In this document: positions 50,181-58,575 of the stretch, piece by piece
Layout: each line of letters starts with the position of its first letter
How positions within the stretch are numbered: the first letter of the stretch is position 1
Assembly (NCBI GenBank): GCA_964482225.1
Contig: CAYZWT010000009.1
Span: forward strand, 70,464-134,463
Origin: UBA1429 sp964482225
Lineage (GTDB): Bacteria; Chloroflexota; Anaerolineae; UBA1429
Reading direction: 5' to 3'
Length of the DNA stretch: 64,000 nt
Made by a program: the position numbers and the translations under genes
Notes under the pieces: model-generated
Seen by the model: only the letters and a program-made list of their open reading frames with translations
The model's database searches: none
What the model was told of the DNA's origin: nothing

Positions 50181-50720
50181 TCAATCGGCTGTCGCAAGCT
50201 TTGAGTAGATCTCCTCCGCCAATGCCTCCGGCAGGGCCGTGTCTGCCGGGATGACGGGGCCGACGGACCGCAAGAAGGGCAGCGCCACGCGGTACTGCTC
50301 GTGCATCCGCCGCAGGAATGCGGGATCGCGCGAGAGGCCGCGCGTGGGGTCGCCCGAGACGCGCGCGAGGGTCTGCTCGTAGGAGACATCCAGCGTCACG
50401 AACTGGAGCGCCACGGAGGTCGCCAGGCCATCGCGCAGGGCATCCAGCTCCGCCGGGCTAAAGAACTCGCCCTCGATGATCACCGTGTCAAACCCCTGTC
50501 GGAAAAAGCCGTCCGCCAGTCCGGCGCAAGCGCGGCGGGCGGTCTGCCACAGATCCGTGTCGCCAGTGCCCAGGCTGGGGCGCGCCATGTCAGCCAGCAG
50601 ATCGAGATCCACCACAGCCACCCGCTCCCCAAGGGCGCGCAGCCACTCGGCCAGGCGCAGGGCCACCGTGCTCTTGCCCCCGCCCACGGGGCCGGTGAGG
50701 ATGATCAGGGTTGCTGCCAT
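50181..50720 (-). CDS. P-loop kinase-like ATPase
   Basis: The 179-residue protein opens with a Walker A motif GPVGGGKSTVALRL and has VVDLDLLAD and IIEGEFFSP as likely Walker B/acceptor sites. The size and shape suit small-molecule kinases of the zeta/chloramphenicol phosphotransferase or AAA_33 group. ATG 50720 follows the upstream stop directly (TGA ATG), so translation is coupled. Substrate unknown. Confidence 0.8.
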   Translation of the reverse strand: MAATLIILTGPVGGGKSTVALRLAEWLRALGERVAVVDLDLLADMARPSLGTGDTDLWQTARRACAGLADGFFRQGFDTVIIEGEFFSPAELDALRDGLATSVALQFVTLDVSYEQTLARVSGDPTRGLSRDPAFLRRMHEQYRVALPFLRSVGPVIPADTALPEALAEEIYSKLATAD

Positions 50721-51164
50721 TCAGCTCGCCATCACTCGCCCCAACATCTCTCCATTCCTTCTGCGCACCTCGGCGGCGCGGCGCAGGGCGCGGGGGATCG
50801 TCGCCAGCAGCGACTCGGCGCGGTCGGCCACGTCCTCGTAGCAGCGGGCGGCGCGCTCCTCCAGGGCCAGGGCGGCCTGCACGGCGGCGTCCAAGTTGGC
50901 CAGGGCGGCGGCATCGGGCATTTCGGCATATGGCGCCAGGTCCAGCCCCTCAAAGGCATAGCCCGTCTCCAGGGCATCGCTGATGGTCTCTTGATAGGTG
51001 CGCGCCACCAGAACGCGGTTCTTGGCGCAGGCCGCCGCGCAACGGGAGAAGGTGGCGCCCTGGGCGGCGTAGCGCGCCGCCAGGGCCTGGTAGAACGCCT
51101 CCGCCTGGGCCTCTAGCTCGTCCAGGAAGCGCATCACGGCGCTGGCCGTCAGGGGTGCTTGCAT
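50721..51164 (-). CDS. Ferritin-like helical protein
   Basis: The 147-residue all-helical protein (LDELEAQAEAFYQALAARYA; YAEMPDAAALANLDAAVQAA; LALEERAARCYEDVADRAES) has Glu residues spaced as in rubrerythrin/ferritin-like four-helix bundles. A full set of iron ligands cannot be assigned by eye. It ends where the kinase begins. Confidence 0.55.
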   Translation of the reverse strand: MQAPLTASAVMRFLDELEAQAEAFYQALAARYAAQGATFSRCAAACAKNRVLVARTYQETISDALETGYAFEGLDLAPYAEMPDAAALANLDAAVQAALALEERAARCYEDVADRAESLLATIPRALRRAAEVRRRNGEMLGRVMAS

Positions 51165-51206
51165 ATTTACACGGCTCCTTGTAGGTCATGGTCAGGCAGG
51201 CGCCTG

Positions 51207-52229
51207 TCACTCGTCATCGGCCAGCTCGGCCTCGTCGGCGGCCAGGGCGGAGAGATAGCGCCCCCGGGCGGCGCGCCAGGAGAACAGGATCAGGTAGCCC
51301 AGCCCCACCGCTGCCACGGCCAGGGCCGCCCAATCCCCGCCATTCAGGATCTCATAGTTGCGGTAGGTTCCCCGCCAGGTGAATATGCTCTCGTGGCTCT
51401 CGAACGCGATCACGACGATCTCGGCCGCGAGCCACAGCGCCGAGGCGATCACCACCCAGCCAAAGAGAGGGATCAGCCAGACGGTGGCCAGGGCAAAGCA
51501 GAGCATGATCAGGGGCGCGAGCAGGTCCAGCTCAAAGGGATAGGGCAGCACAAAGACCGGCAGCGCCGCCAGCACAACCAGCAGGGTGCGCCCCAGCAGG
51601 CGCGGCAGCGGGCTGGCCTCCTTGGCCGCATCCTGTGGCGCAGGGGCCACGTGGGCGCGCACCAGCGCCTCCACCTGCGTATAATTCTCCGGCGTGCAGG
51701 CCAGGAACGCCACGGTGCGCCAGCGGTTGCGCAGGGTGATGCTGTGCCGCCGGGCGTCATAGCGCGCCTCGGCGATCCCCCGCCAGGCGCGGAACTCGCT
51801 CTCGCGGGAGAGGGCCATCATCCCCGCCCCCGCCGTGGCAGGGCTGGCGCCCAGCATCCCCGCCAGCACGGCCAGCCGGTTGGCGCCCCTGGCTCGCCGG
51901 TCTATCATCTCCACGGCCACGCCCCGCTCCCCAAGGGTGAACCGCATTCGAATCCGGTTGCCGAAAAAGAGCAGGATCACCAACAGCATCAGCAGAGCCA
52001 GGCCGCCCGCCGCGCAGAGGGAGATCAGCAGCATGGCCGGGATGCCCTCCCACTCACCCTGTACGGCCAGCAGAAAGGTCATGAGCAGGGCCATGATGCC
52101 GCCGGAAAGCCCCACCACCAGCCCAAACTGGCCCAGCATGGTGGGATGGCTCAGCAGCCGCATATCGGTCTCCCAGACCAGCTCGATCCGGTCTGGGGCA
52201 GCCTCTGGCATATCTTGATCGCTTGTCAT
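51207..52229 (-). CDS. Multispanning membrane protein of unknown function
   Basis: The 340-residue protein has two helices near residues 35-85, a soluble domain to about 195, then four more helices (LGRTLLVVLAALPVFVLPYP; LIMLCFALATVWLIPLFGWV; ALWLAAEIVVIAF). The soluble part has a PH-like look (RGVAVEMIDRRARGANRLA). GAGG precedes ATG 52229. I recognise no family. Confidence 0.65.
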   Translation of the reverse strand: MTSDQDMPEAAPDRIELVWETDMRLLSHPTMLGQFGLVVGLSGGIMALLMTFLLAVQGEWEGIPAMLLISLCAAGGLALLMLLVILLFFGNRIRMRFTLGERGVAVEMIDRRARGANRLAVLAGMLGASPATAGAGMMALSRESEFRAWRGIAEARYDARRHSITLRNRWRTVAFLACTPENYTQVEALVRAHVAPAPQDAAKEASPLPRLLGRTLLVVLAALPVFVLPYPFELDLLAPLIMLCFALATVWLIPLFGWVVIASALWLAAEIVVIAFESHESIFTWRGTYRNYEILNGGDWAALAVAAVGLGYLILFSWRAARGRYLSALAADEAELADDE

Positions 52230-52357
52230 GGTGATACCTCAATGATAGTGGCTACTCCGGGAATAGATTCAGTGGGCAAAGCTGACGCTGCTCGCAGCGT
52301 ACTCTGCCCATCCTCTCTGCGGCTCTGCGGCTTGGCGCGAGATCTAAAAGGCCTACT

Positions 52358-53377
52358 CTACCCCCGCCCCCAGGCCTCGGCGGCGCTGACGATGGCGCGC
52401 AGGTTCCCCACGGGCGTTTGCAGCGGCACAGCGCACTCGGGGCCGACCACCTGCACCCCCGCCGCCAGGGCATAGCGGGCGGCCTCCTCCACGGCCTCTG
52501 GCGTCCCGTTCAGCAAGAGCTCGGGGTTGTTGACGTTGCCCACCAGCGCCATGCGCCCCCCGGCGGCCCGTACGGCGTCGCGCGCATCCACCTTGGAATC
52601 GAAATGAAAGGCGCTAAACCCCGCCTCGGCGATGGCGGGGATGCGGTCCAGGGTGTTGCCGCAGATGTGCAGCGCCACCGGCGCGCCCAGGGCCGCCGCC
52701 AGCTCGCGGTGCACCGGCTGCAAGAACTGGCGATACATGGCCCCGCTCACCAGGTCGCCCGTGGCGTGGTCGGCCAGGCAGAGCAGATCCGCGCCGGCGG
52801 CGATCTGCGCCCGCCCAAAACGCAGGGTCACCTCCTTCAGGCGCGCCAAAAAGGCGTGCACCCGCTGGGGGGCCAGCAGGGTGTCCATGAGAAAGGGCTC
52901 CAGGCCGACCAGGTGGTAGGCCAGGGTCCAGGGGCCCATGACCTTGCCGATGATGGCCGCCCGTTCGCCGTACTGGGTGCGCAGGATGCGGATCGCATCC
53001 AGGGCTGTGCGGAGGGGCGGGCGCTCCAGCAAGTCGTCCGGGATCTGCACCGCCTCTGGGTCCTGCCACAGGGGCGCGCGCACCGTGGGCAAGTTCTCGG
53101 CGTCGCCCCAATCCACCGGCGCGCCCAGGGAGGCGGCCTCCTGCACCACGCTGAATATGGGCATGATGGCGTCATAGCCCAGGATGGTGTGGGCAGCGGC
53201 GGCCAGGCGCGCCATGAGCGTCGCATCCAGGTGCGCCTCGGGCAGGCGCGCGCCCGTGGCCTCCATCTGCTCGATGGTGGCCACCGAGGTAGGGCTACCG
53301 ACTGGCGGGCGCCCCCCGAGTGGGCGATTGGCGATGCCCGCCATAAAGCGCTCCTTGGGGTTGGCTATCGCAGACAT
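52358..53377 (-). CDS. MtaA/CmuA-type (UroD-fold) methyltransferase
   Basis: The 339-residue protein has the uroporphyrinogen decarboxylase fold used by corrinoid methyltransferases. APVALHICGNTLDRIPAIAE carries the HxCG zinc site that activates the methyl acceptor thiol in MtaA/CmuA enzymes, and LALVGNVNNPELLLNGTPE follows. Start ATG 53377 has GGGAGG seven bases upstream. It lies 25 bases behind the aldehyde dehydrogenase gene and is in the same operon. No corrinoid protein is nearby. Confidence 0.82.
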   Translation of the reverse strand: MSAIANPKERFMAGIANRPLGGRPPVGSPTSVATIEQMEATGARLPEAHLDATLMARLAAAAHTILGYDAIMPIFSVVQEAASLGAPVDWGDAENLPTVRAPLWQDPEAVQIPDDLLERPPLRTALDAIRILRTQYGERAAIIGKVMGPWTLAYHLVGLEPFLMDTLLAPQRVHAFLARLKEVTLRFGRAQIAAGADLLCLADHATGDLVSGAMYRQFLQPVHRELAAALGAPVALHICGNTLDRIPAIAEAGFSAFHFDSKVDARDAVRAAGGRMALVGNVNNPELLLNGTPEAVEEAARYALAAGVQVVGPECAVPLQTPVGNLRAIVSAAEAWGRG

Positions 53378-53402
53378 GCCGCTGCCTCCCATGCTGACAC
53401 GC

Positions 53403-54911
53403 TCAGAACCACCGTTCGATCACGATCTTGCTCTCGGTGAAAAAGCGGATCGCATCCTCGCCCTGGCCGTGTAGGTCGCCAAAGAACGAGTCCTTCATGC
53501 CGCTAAAGGGAAAGAACGCCATAGGCGCCGCGATGCCCACATTGATCCCGATATTGCCGCACTGGACGTCATAGCGGAACTTGCGCGCCCAGCCGCCGTT
53601 GCCGGTAAAGATCGAGGCCGCGTTGCCAAAGGGGTTGGCGTGGATCATGGCGATGGCCTCGTCCAGGCTGCGGGCCGTCATCAGCGCGCCCACCGGCCCA
53701 AAGACCTCCTCCTGGGCGATCTTCATCTCCGGCGTGACATTGCCCAGCACCGTGGGCCCCAAAAAGGCATCGCGGGGCCAATCCCCCAGCAGCTCAAACG
53801 TGTGGCCATCCACCAGCAACTCGGCGCCCTCGGCCAGCGCCCCCTCGATGTGGGCGAGCACCCGCTGCTTTTTGCCCGGATCGCGCAGGGGGCCCATCTG
53901 CACCGCCTCGTCCAGGCCGTTGCCGATGGTGATGTTGCGGGCGGCGACGCAGAAGGCCTGGGCTACCCGCTCCGTCAAGGCCGCGTGCTCGCTCTGGGTC
54001 AGCCCCTCGCCCACCACCACCAGATTGGCGTTGGCCAGGCAACGCTGGCCCGTGTTGCCATAGAAAGAGGTCATGCAGGCGGCGATGGTGCGCGGCAGAT
54101 CCGCATCGGGCATCACCAGGGCAAAGTTCTTGGCGCCGCCCTGGGCGATCACCCGTTTGCCCGCTGCGCCGCAGCGGGGATAGATCACCTGCTTGGCCAC
54201 CGGCGTCGAGCCCACAAAGCAGATGCCCTCGATATCGGGGTGGTCTAGCATGGCGCCCACCACCTCGCGCCCGCCATGCACCACGTTCCAGACGCCATCG
54301 GGAAAGCCCGCCTGCTCGGCCAGCTCGGCGATCTTGACCTGGCTGATGGGGTCCTCGCTGGAGGGCTTGACCACGATGGTGTTGCCCGTGGCCACGGCAA
54401 AGGGTGCGAACCAGAGGGGCACCATGAACGGGAAATTGTACGGGCCGATCAGGCCAAAGACGCCCAGGGGCTGGCGGATCAGGAACTCGTCAATGCCGGA
54501 GGCGATGTCCTCCAGATTGCGGCCCATCATCAACGAGGGGATGCCCGCCGCCACCTCGACCATCTCGATGCCCCGGCGCGTCTCGCCCCGAGATTCATCA
54601 ATGGTCTTGCCGTGCTCCACGGTCTGGATGCGGCTCAGCTCCTCAAAGTTGGCCTCCATCAGGTCGCGCAGGCGCAGCAGGCAGCGGGCGCGGGCCAGGG
54701 GCGGGGTGCGCCGCCAGTCGTCAAAGGCGCGCTTGGCGGCCTGCACCGCCTGATCCAGCTCGTCGGCAGTGGAAAGGGGCACATGGGCGATGGTCTGCAT
54801 GGTGGCCGGGTTGACCACGTCCAGCACCTCGCCCGCAGAGGGCTCCCAAAAGCCGTCAATATAGTTCTCCAAGTCCAGTACGCCTTGCAGGGGGCTCTCG
54901 AGTAGGGCCAT
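53403..54911 (-). CDS. mmsA: Methylmalonate-semialdehyde dehydrogenase (CoA-acylating)
   Basis: The 502-residue enzyme converts methylmalonate or malonate semialdehyde to propionyl- or acetyl-CoA with NAD+. The family hallmarks are FLIRQPLGVFGLIGPYNFPF, GSTPVAKQVIY and the catalytic Cys in NTGQRCLANANLVV; ENYIDGFWEPS opens the chain. The N-terminal MALLESPLQGVLD is short. AGGAG precedes ATG 54911. It acts in valine, inositol or pyrimidine breakdown; the operon does not say which. Confidence 0.92.
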   Translation of the reverse strand: MALLESPLQGVLDLENYIDGFWEPSAGEVLDVVNPATMQTIAHVPLSTADELDQAVQAAKRAFDDWRRTPPLARARCLLRLRDLMEANFEELSRIQTVEHGKTIDESRGETRRGIEMVEVAAGIPSLMMGRNLEDIASGIDEFLIRQPLGVFGLIGPYNFPFMVPLWFAPFAVATGNTIVVKPSSEDPISQVKIAELAEQAGFPDGVWNVVHGGREVVGAMLDHPDIEGICFVGSTPVAKQVIYPRCGAAGKRVIAQGGAKNFALVMPDADLPRTIAACMTSFYGNTGQRCLANANLVVVGEGLTQSEHAALTERVAQAFCVAARNITIGNGLDEAVQMGPLRDPGKKQRVLAHIEGALAEGAELLVDGHTFELLGDWPRDAFLGPTVLGNVTPEMKIAQEEVFGPVGALMTARSLDEAIAMIHANPFGNAASIFTGNGGWARKFRYDVQCGNIGINVGIAAPMAFFPFSGMKDSFFGDLHGQGEDAIRFFTESKIVIERWF

Positions 54912-55157
54912 GATGTGCTTGCTCCTATCAGGGTAGAGGCAGGTGCGCCGTCGGTGGTCTGGCTGGGGAGATTATAGCCCAGGATGCCGGGGAAGCTCAA
55001 GGGCGGCGCGCGCCGGGCCAGGATAAAGGGCGAGCAACGCCTTTCTGTGAGCCCGGGACGAAATCCTGTTGCCTTGATAAAAGAATGGGCCTATGCTGAA
55101 AGCGATGCGCGGCGCGCCAGAGGGGGCGCGCCCCCATAGGGCCAAGGGAGGTTTCCC

Positions 55158-55526
55158 ATGAGCAAGATCGTGCATTTCGAGATCTCGGTGGATGATGCGG
55201 CGCGGGCCGCCCGGTTCTACGAGCAGGCCTTTGGCTGGCAGATCGAACGGTGGCAGGGGCCCATTGACTATTGGCTGGTGAGCACCGGCGCGCCCGACGA
55301 CCCTGGGGTGGGCGGCGCGTTGCGCCAGCGTGACGAGCTCGCCTCCGGCGTGGTGAACCACGTGGGCGTGGACTCGGTGGATGCGGCGCTGGAGCGCATC
55401 CTGGCCGCAGGCGGAGAGGCCCTGACGCCCAAGATGCCGATCCCAGGGGTAGGGTTCATGGCCTATGGCCGGGATACCGAGGGCAACGTCCTGGGCGTCT
55501 TTCAGGAGGATGCTTTGGCGCAGTAG
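55158..55526 (+). CDS. VOC-family protein, glyoxalase-like
   Basis: The 122-residue protein has the VOC fold (HFEISVDDAARAARFYEQAF; VGVDSVDAALERILAAGGEA; YGRDTEGNVLGVFQED). GGGAGG precedes ATG 55158. Proteins like it are often annotated as bleomycin-resistance or antibiotic-biosynthesis relatives, without proven activity. Confidence 0.87.
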   Translation: MSKIVHFEISVDDAARAARFYEQAFGWQIERWQGPIDYWLVSTGAPDDPGVGGALRQRDELASGVVNHVGVDSVDAALERILAAGGEALTPKMPIPGVGFMAYGRDTEGNVLGVFQEDALAQ

Positions 55527-55557
55527 CCACCTCCCGAAACAGGCGCTGGCCGCACGC

Positions 55558-56073
55558 CTACCCCAAGTCGGCGTGCGGATGCCTTGGCTTGGGCGCGTCC
55601 ACTGCACCCAAGCCATTTCTCAGCCGTTGGCGCAGGGCGGCCATCTCCTCTGAGCGATCGCGCACCGCGACCAGGCGCCCATCATCAAGGATGAGCCCGA
55701 TGACGGTGGCGTATCTGTGGGGCATCGTGTACCCCATGTGCTCGTACCATTCGGGCAGCGAGTCGGCGCCGAGCAGCAACTCTCCCGTATAGGGAAGCGC
55801 CAGCCCCAAGCCGCGGTATGCGGCCCGCAAGCCTTCGATCTCGGGCAGTACCCCGTTGACCGGGAGATAGTGGCCATCGGCCACCCGTATGGCCAGCTCC
55901 TGTAGCAGCAGCCGGCCCTCCACGATGGCATAGGCGCAAAGGTAGCCGCGCCAGCAGGCTGTGCTGAGCATCACCGGCTCCATGCCCCATTTGCGTGGAT
56001 CACAAAGCGAGTTGCCCAGCAGATCGTAACGTTGGCCCTGATGCAAGACCGTATCGGAGATTTGGGCGGTCAT
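55558..56073 (-). CDS. Unknown cytoplasmic protein
   Basis: The 171-residue product starts at ATG 56073 behind GGAGG. It is a mixed alpha/beta sequence (LLLQELAIRVADGHYLPVNG; YATVIGLILDDGRLVAVRDR) with no signal peptide, membrane helix or familiar motif. It is downstream of a 54-codon gene on the same strand, 57 bases away. Confidence 0.7.
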   Translation of the reverse strand: MTAQISDTVLHQGQRYDLLGNSLCDPRKWGMEPVMLSTACWRGYLCAYAIVEGRLLLQELAIRVADGHYLPVNGVLPEIEGLRAAYRGLGLALPYTGELLLGADSLPEWYEHMGYTMPHRYATVIGLILDDGRLVAVRDRSEEMAALRQRLRNGLGAVDAPKPRHPHADLG

Positions 56074-56130
56074 AGGCGCCTCCGAGCGAGTAGCGATGGG
56101 TGGGGCGTTGCGCCAGGACACCGTCCCCGG

Positions 56131-56295
56131 CTAGAACCGATTTCCCACGGCCAAGGCGCCCGGCGTTGAGGCCGGTTGCGCCGCCGGCTGCAAGGCCAGG
56201 GGCGTGACATTTGGGCGCAGCGCCGCATCCAAAAAGGCGATCACGTCGGGGAGCAACGCATCCAGCTCTGCGACCCACTCATTGGCTTGTTCCAT
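56131..56295 (-). CDS. 54-residue small protein
   Basis: ATG 56295 lies seven bases behind GGAGGGG and opens 54 codons to TAG 56131. The product is acidic and helical in its first half (EQANEWVAELDALLPDVIAF) with a Pro/Ala-rich tail. It shows codon use like the neighbours. It is preceded by a TATGAT box and a BlaI/CopY-like site. Unknown function. Confidence 0.5.
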   Translation of the reverse strand: MEQANEWVAELDALLPDVIAFLDAALRPNVTPLALQPAAQPASTPGALAVGNRF

Positions 56296-56319
56296 CGTGC
56301 CCCTCCCTTTCCGAGGGGC

Positions 56320-56345
56320 ATCATACCACTAATACAACTGTAGTA
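56320..56345 (-). promoter_or_regulatory. -10 box with overlapping BlaI/CopY-like operator
   Basis: TATGAT reads on the minus strand at 56325-56320. Just upstream, 56345-56330 reads TACTACAGTTGTATTA, which contains TACA-N2-TGTA and closely resembles the operators of BlaI/MecI and CopY repressors. It lies between the divergent 54-codon gene and the hydrolase. Confidence 0.45.
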
Positions 56346-56472
56346 CTAGGTAGCCCCAGCACCTGGGGCAGAGAGCGGCCTGGCGAGAGAACAGGGGGCA
56401 ATGTAGCCACGACGGGACCCATGACGGGGGTGACGAACGAGACAGGCTGGCGCCGATGCAGGGAATGCTGCT

Positions 56473-56500
56473 TTGTTTAGCGGGCGAGTTGTGGTACATT
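56473..56500 (+). promoter_or_regulatory. Promoter of the alpha/beta hydrolase
   Basis: TTGTTT (56473-56478), 16 bases, TACATT (56495-56500), 50 bases before the start. Confidence 0.45.
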
Positions 56501-56550
56501 GCGGGGCACAGGACATCTGCCCTTGCATTGCCCAAGAAAGGCGGCAGCAT

Positions 56551-57492
56551 ATGCGGAACCTCTCTGCGCCCCCGCACAGGTATCTCAGGGCGCTCATGAT
56601 CGCCCTCGTGGCAGCGGCGCTCACGGGCGTGGCGGCCTTGGCGATCATTCCCCCGCTGATCATCGGCCCGATGGTCAACCAGCATGTGGTTTTTGGCCAG
56701 GTGTGGAGCGGCGAGGAGCAGGGACTCGATCCGACCCGGCTCACTTTGATCACCAAAGACGGCCTGCGGGTGGCAGCCTATGAAGTCTGGGCGCCCGACC
56801 CCAAAGCCGTGATCATCTTTGCTTCGGGGATTCACAACCCCTCGGTGACGGCCTTTTTCGGCCACGCCAGAATGCTGCTGGATGAGGGCTATGCCTCGAT
56901 CCTGCTAGAGATGCGCGCCCATGGCGAAAGCCAAGGCGACACCATCGCCTTGGGCTACCATGAGCACCTGGATACGCGCGCTGTCGTGGACTATATCAAG
57001 GGCGATGCCCGTTACGATGGCGTCTCTATCGTTGTGTACGGGCTATCCATGGGCGGGGCCACAGCGATCAACGCAACGGGGCAGATCCCCGAGATTGCGG
57101 CGCTGATCAGCCTGTCGGCCTTTTCCTCTTGGGATCAGCTCTTTGTAGACAATATGGGGGTCGGCGGGCCGCTGGCCTCGGCCCAGCGGTTCTTTGTCAG
57201 GCTGTATACCACGCACAAGTATGGGACGGAAAGCCAGCATATCACACCTGAGAGGCAGATCGCGAACCTGGGAGAGAGGCCCGCGCTGCTGATCCACTCG
57301 CGGCAGGATTCCCAGGTCCCCCACTCTCACCTGGAGCGGCTGGCAGCCGTGGCCCCGACGCATGTCGAGACCTGGACGCGCGAGGGCGACCTGCACCTCA
57401 TCGTCCAGTCCGGCCTCTTTTTGGAGCCCGCGCAGGATATCGAGTACGCGGCGCGCATTATCGGGTTCCTGGAGCAGCATTTTGGCCGTTAG
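56551..57492 (+). CDS. Membrane-anchored alpha/beta hydrolase
   Basis: The 313-residue protein has an N-terminal membrane helix (ALMIALVAAALTGVAALAII) and an alpha/beta hydrolase domain. The nucleophile elbow is VYGLSMGGATA, the acid Asp is in IHSRQDSQVP, and the His in GDLHLIV. It resembles the BAAT/dienelactone or YqkD-type hydrolases; the active site likely faces outward. Substrate unknown. AAGAAAGG precedes ATG 56551. Confidence 0.85.
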   Translation: MRNLSAPPHRYLRALMIALVAAALTGVAALAIIPPLIIGPMVNQHVVFGQVWSGEEQGLDPTRLTLITKDGLRVAAYEVWAPDPKAVIIFASGIHNPSVTAFFGHARMLLDEGYASILLEMRAHGESQGDTIALGYHEHLDTRAVVDYIKGDARYDGVSIVVYGLSMGGATAINATGQIPEIAALISLSAFSSWDQLFVDNMGVGGPLASAQRFFVRLYTTHKYGTESQHITPERQIANLGERPALLIHSRQDSQVPHSHLERLAAVAPTHVETWTREGDLHLIVQSGLFLEPAQDIEYAARIIGFLEQHFGR

Positions 57493-57549
57493 GCGCCTGG
57501 CGCCTGGCACCAGGTCTTCACCGGCCAATCTTTTAAAGGGAGGTGCTTG

Positions 57550-58299
57550 ATGAATCTATTGACCATGATCCGGGCCGTGCCCGCCACCTTTTGGGGCATT
57601 GTGATCGGCTCCCTGTTTACCGTGCTGGGCGTGATGCTGACGAACGCCTCACACACCAGGCGCCTGCGCCTGCAACACGACCACGAGCGGGCGCTAGAGA
57701 CCCAAGAGCGCTACCTGACCATGCGGCGGGATATCTACCTGAGCGCCATGGAGGCCATCTCGGAGGGGATGGGGGCGGTGGGGCGCTTTGGCGAGCTGGA
57801 CGTGTCGCTGGCCGAGTTGATGCATGCGTATGAGGCCAAGGCGGCGGGCATCCGCAAGGTGGCCCTGGTGGGAGAGCAGGGGACCATCCAGGCGGTATCT
57901 ATCTTTTCTCAAGAGCTGACGGGCGCCTTTCTGCAGCTCTCGGCGCGGCGGGCGCGGCTGGAGAGCCTGCACGAGCAGGTCCTGGCCGCGCAACAACGCC
58001 TGGGCCAAAGCGGAGATAGGGCGGCCTCGGAGTCCGAACTGGCGACGGTCCAGGCCGCGTACTTTGCCGTCCAGGCCCAGCTCATCCAGGACAGCATCGC
58101 CGAGGTGGCCCGGTTGGATGGGCTGCTGGTGCCCGTGATCCGGCTGATGCGCGAGGAACTGGACCTACCCTTTGACGAGGACCTCCATCGCCAACTCGTG
58201 GAGGAGGGGCACCGGCGGCTGGCGGGCTTTTTTGCCGATTTCGCCAAGGAGGTCCAGTCCGCCTTTGGGCCCGAACCCGACGAGCAGCAAGGCGCGTGA
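57550..58299 (+). CDS. Membrane-anchored coiled-coil protein
   Basis: The 249-residue protein has one N-terminal helix (FWGIVIGSLFTVLGVMLTNA) followed by a long, highly charged helical region (RRLRLQHDHERALETQERYL, then LSARRARLESLHEQVLAAQQ). ATG 57550 has GGGAGG six bases upstream. No family is recognised. Confidence 0.65.
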   Translation: MNLLTMIRAVPATFWGIVIGSLFTVLGVMLTNASHTRRLRLQHDHERALETQERYLTMRRDIYLSAMEAISEGMGAVGRFGELDVSLAELMHAYEAKAAGIRKVALVGEQGTIQAVSIFSQELTGAFLQLSARRARLESLHEQVLAAQQRLGQSGDRAASESELATVQAAYFAVQAQLIQDSIAEVARLDGLLVPVIRLMREELDLPFDEDLHRQLVEEGHRRLAGFFADFAKEVQSAFGPEPDEQQGA

Positions 58300-58385
58300 G
58301 CGGGGCCATGCGTGAGGTCAGGGTTTTGCCATTGTCCAGATTCTGCATGCCTGCCATCGGATCGAGATGACGCTTGACTCGCTCA

Positions 58386-58420
58386 TGGGCGAACACGGGC
58401 GTATACATGCGCAGTTCGCC
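58386..58420. repeat. Hairpin repeat shared with 26521-26554
   Basis: On the minus strand this 35-base unit begins GGCGAACTGCGCATGTAT and ends GTTCGCCCA, differing from 26521-26554 by one base substitution and one extra base. Its own ends GGCGAAC/GTTCGCC can pair. Downstream at 58450-58465 both loci also share an ATATAACGT-like stretch. The rest of 58300-58500 has no gene. Confidence 0.6.
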
Positions 58421-58503
58421 AAAGGGGGGCATGCATCCGGTCGCCAAGATAGATTTATATAACGTTGCATCCGGACGCGCCCTGAAGGCGAGATATGCGC
58501 CCC

Positions 58504-58532
58504 TTGACACGCCCCTCTCCCCGGATTACAGT
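58504..58532 (+). promoter_or_regulatory. Promoter of the selenoprotein peroxiredoxin
   Basis: Consensus TTGACA (58504-58509), 17 bases, TACAGT (58527-58532). Start near 58539, 37 bases before ATG 58576. Confidence 0.6.
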
Positions 58533-58575
58533 ATCGCTGCGAATGGCAAACCGCTTTAGAAAGGGGGAATGGCCC

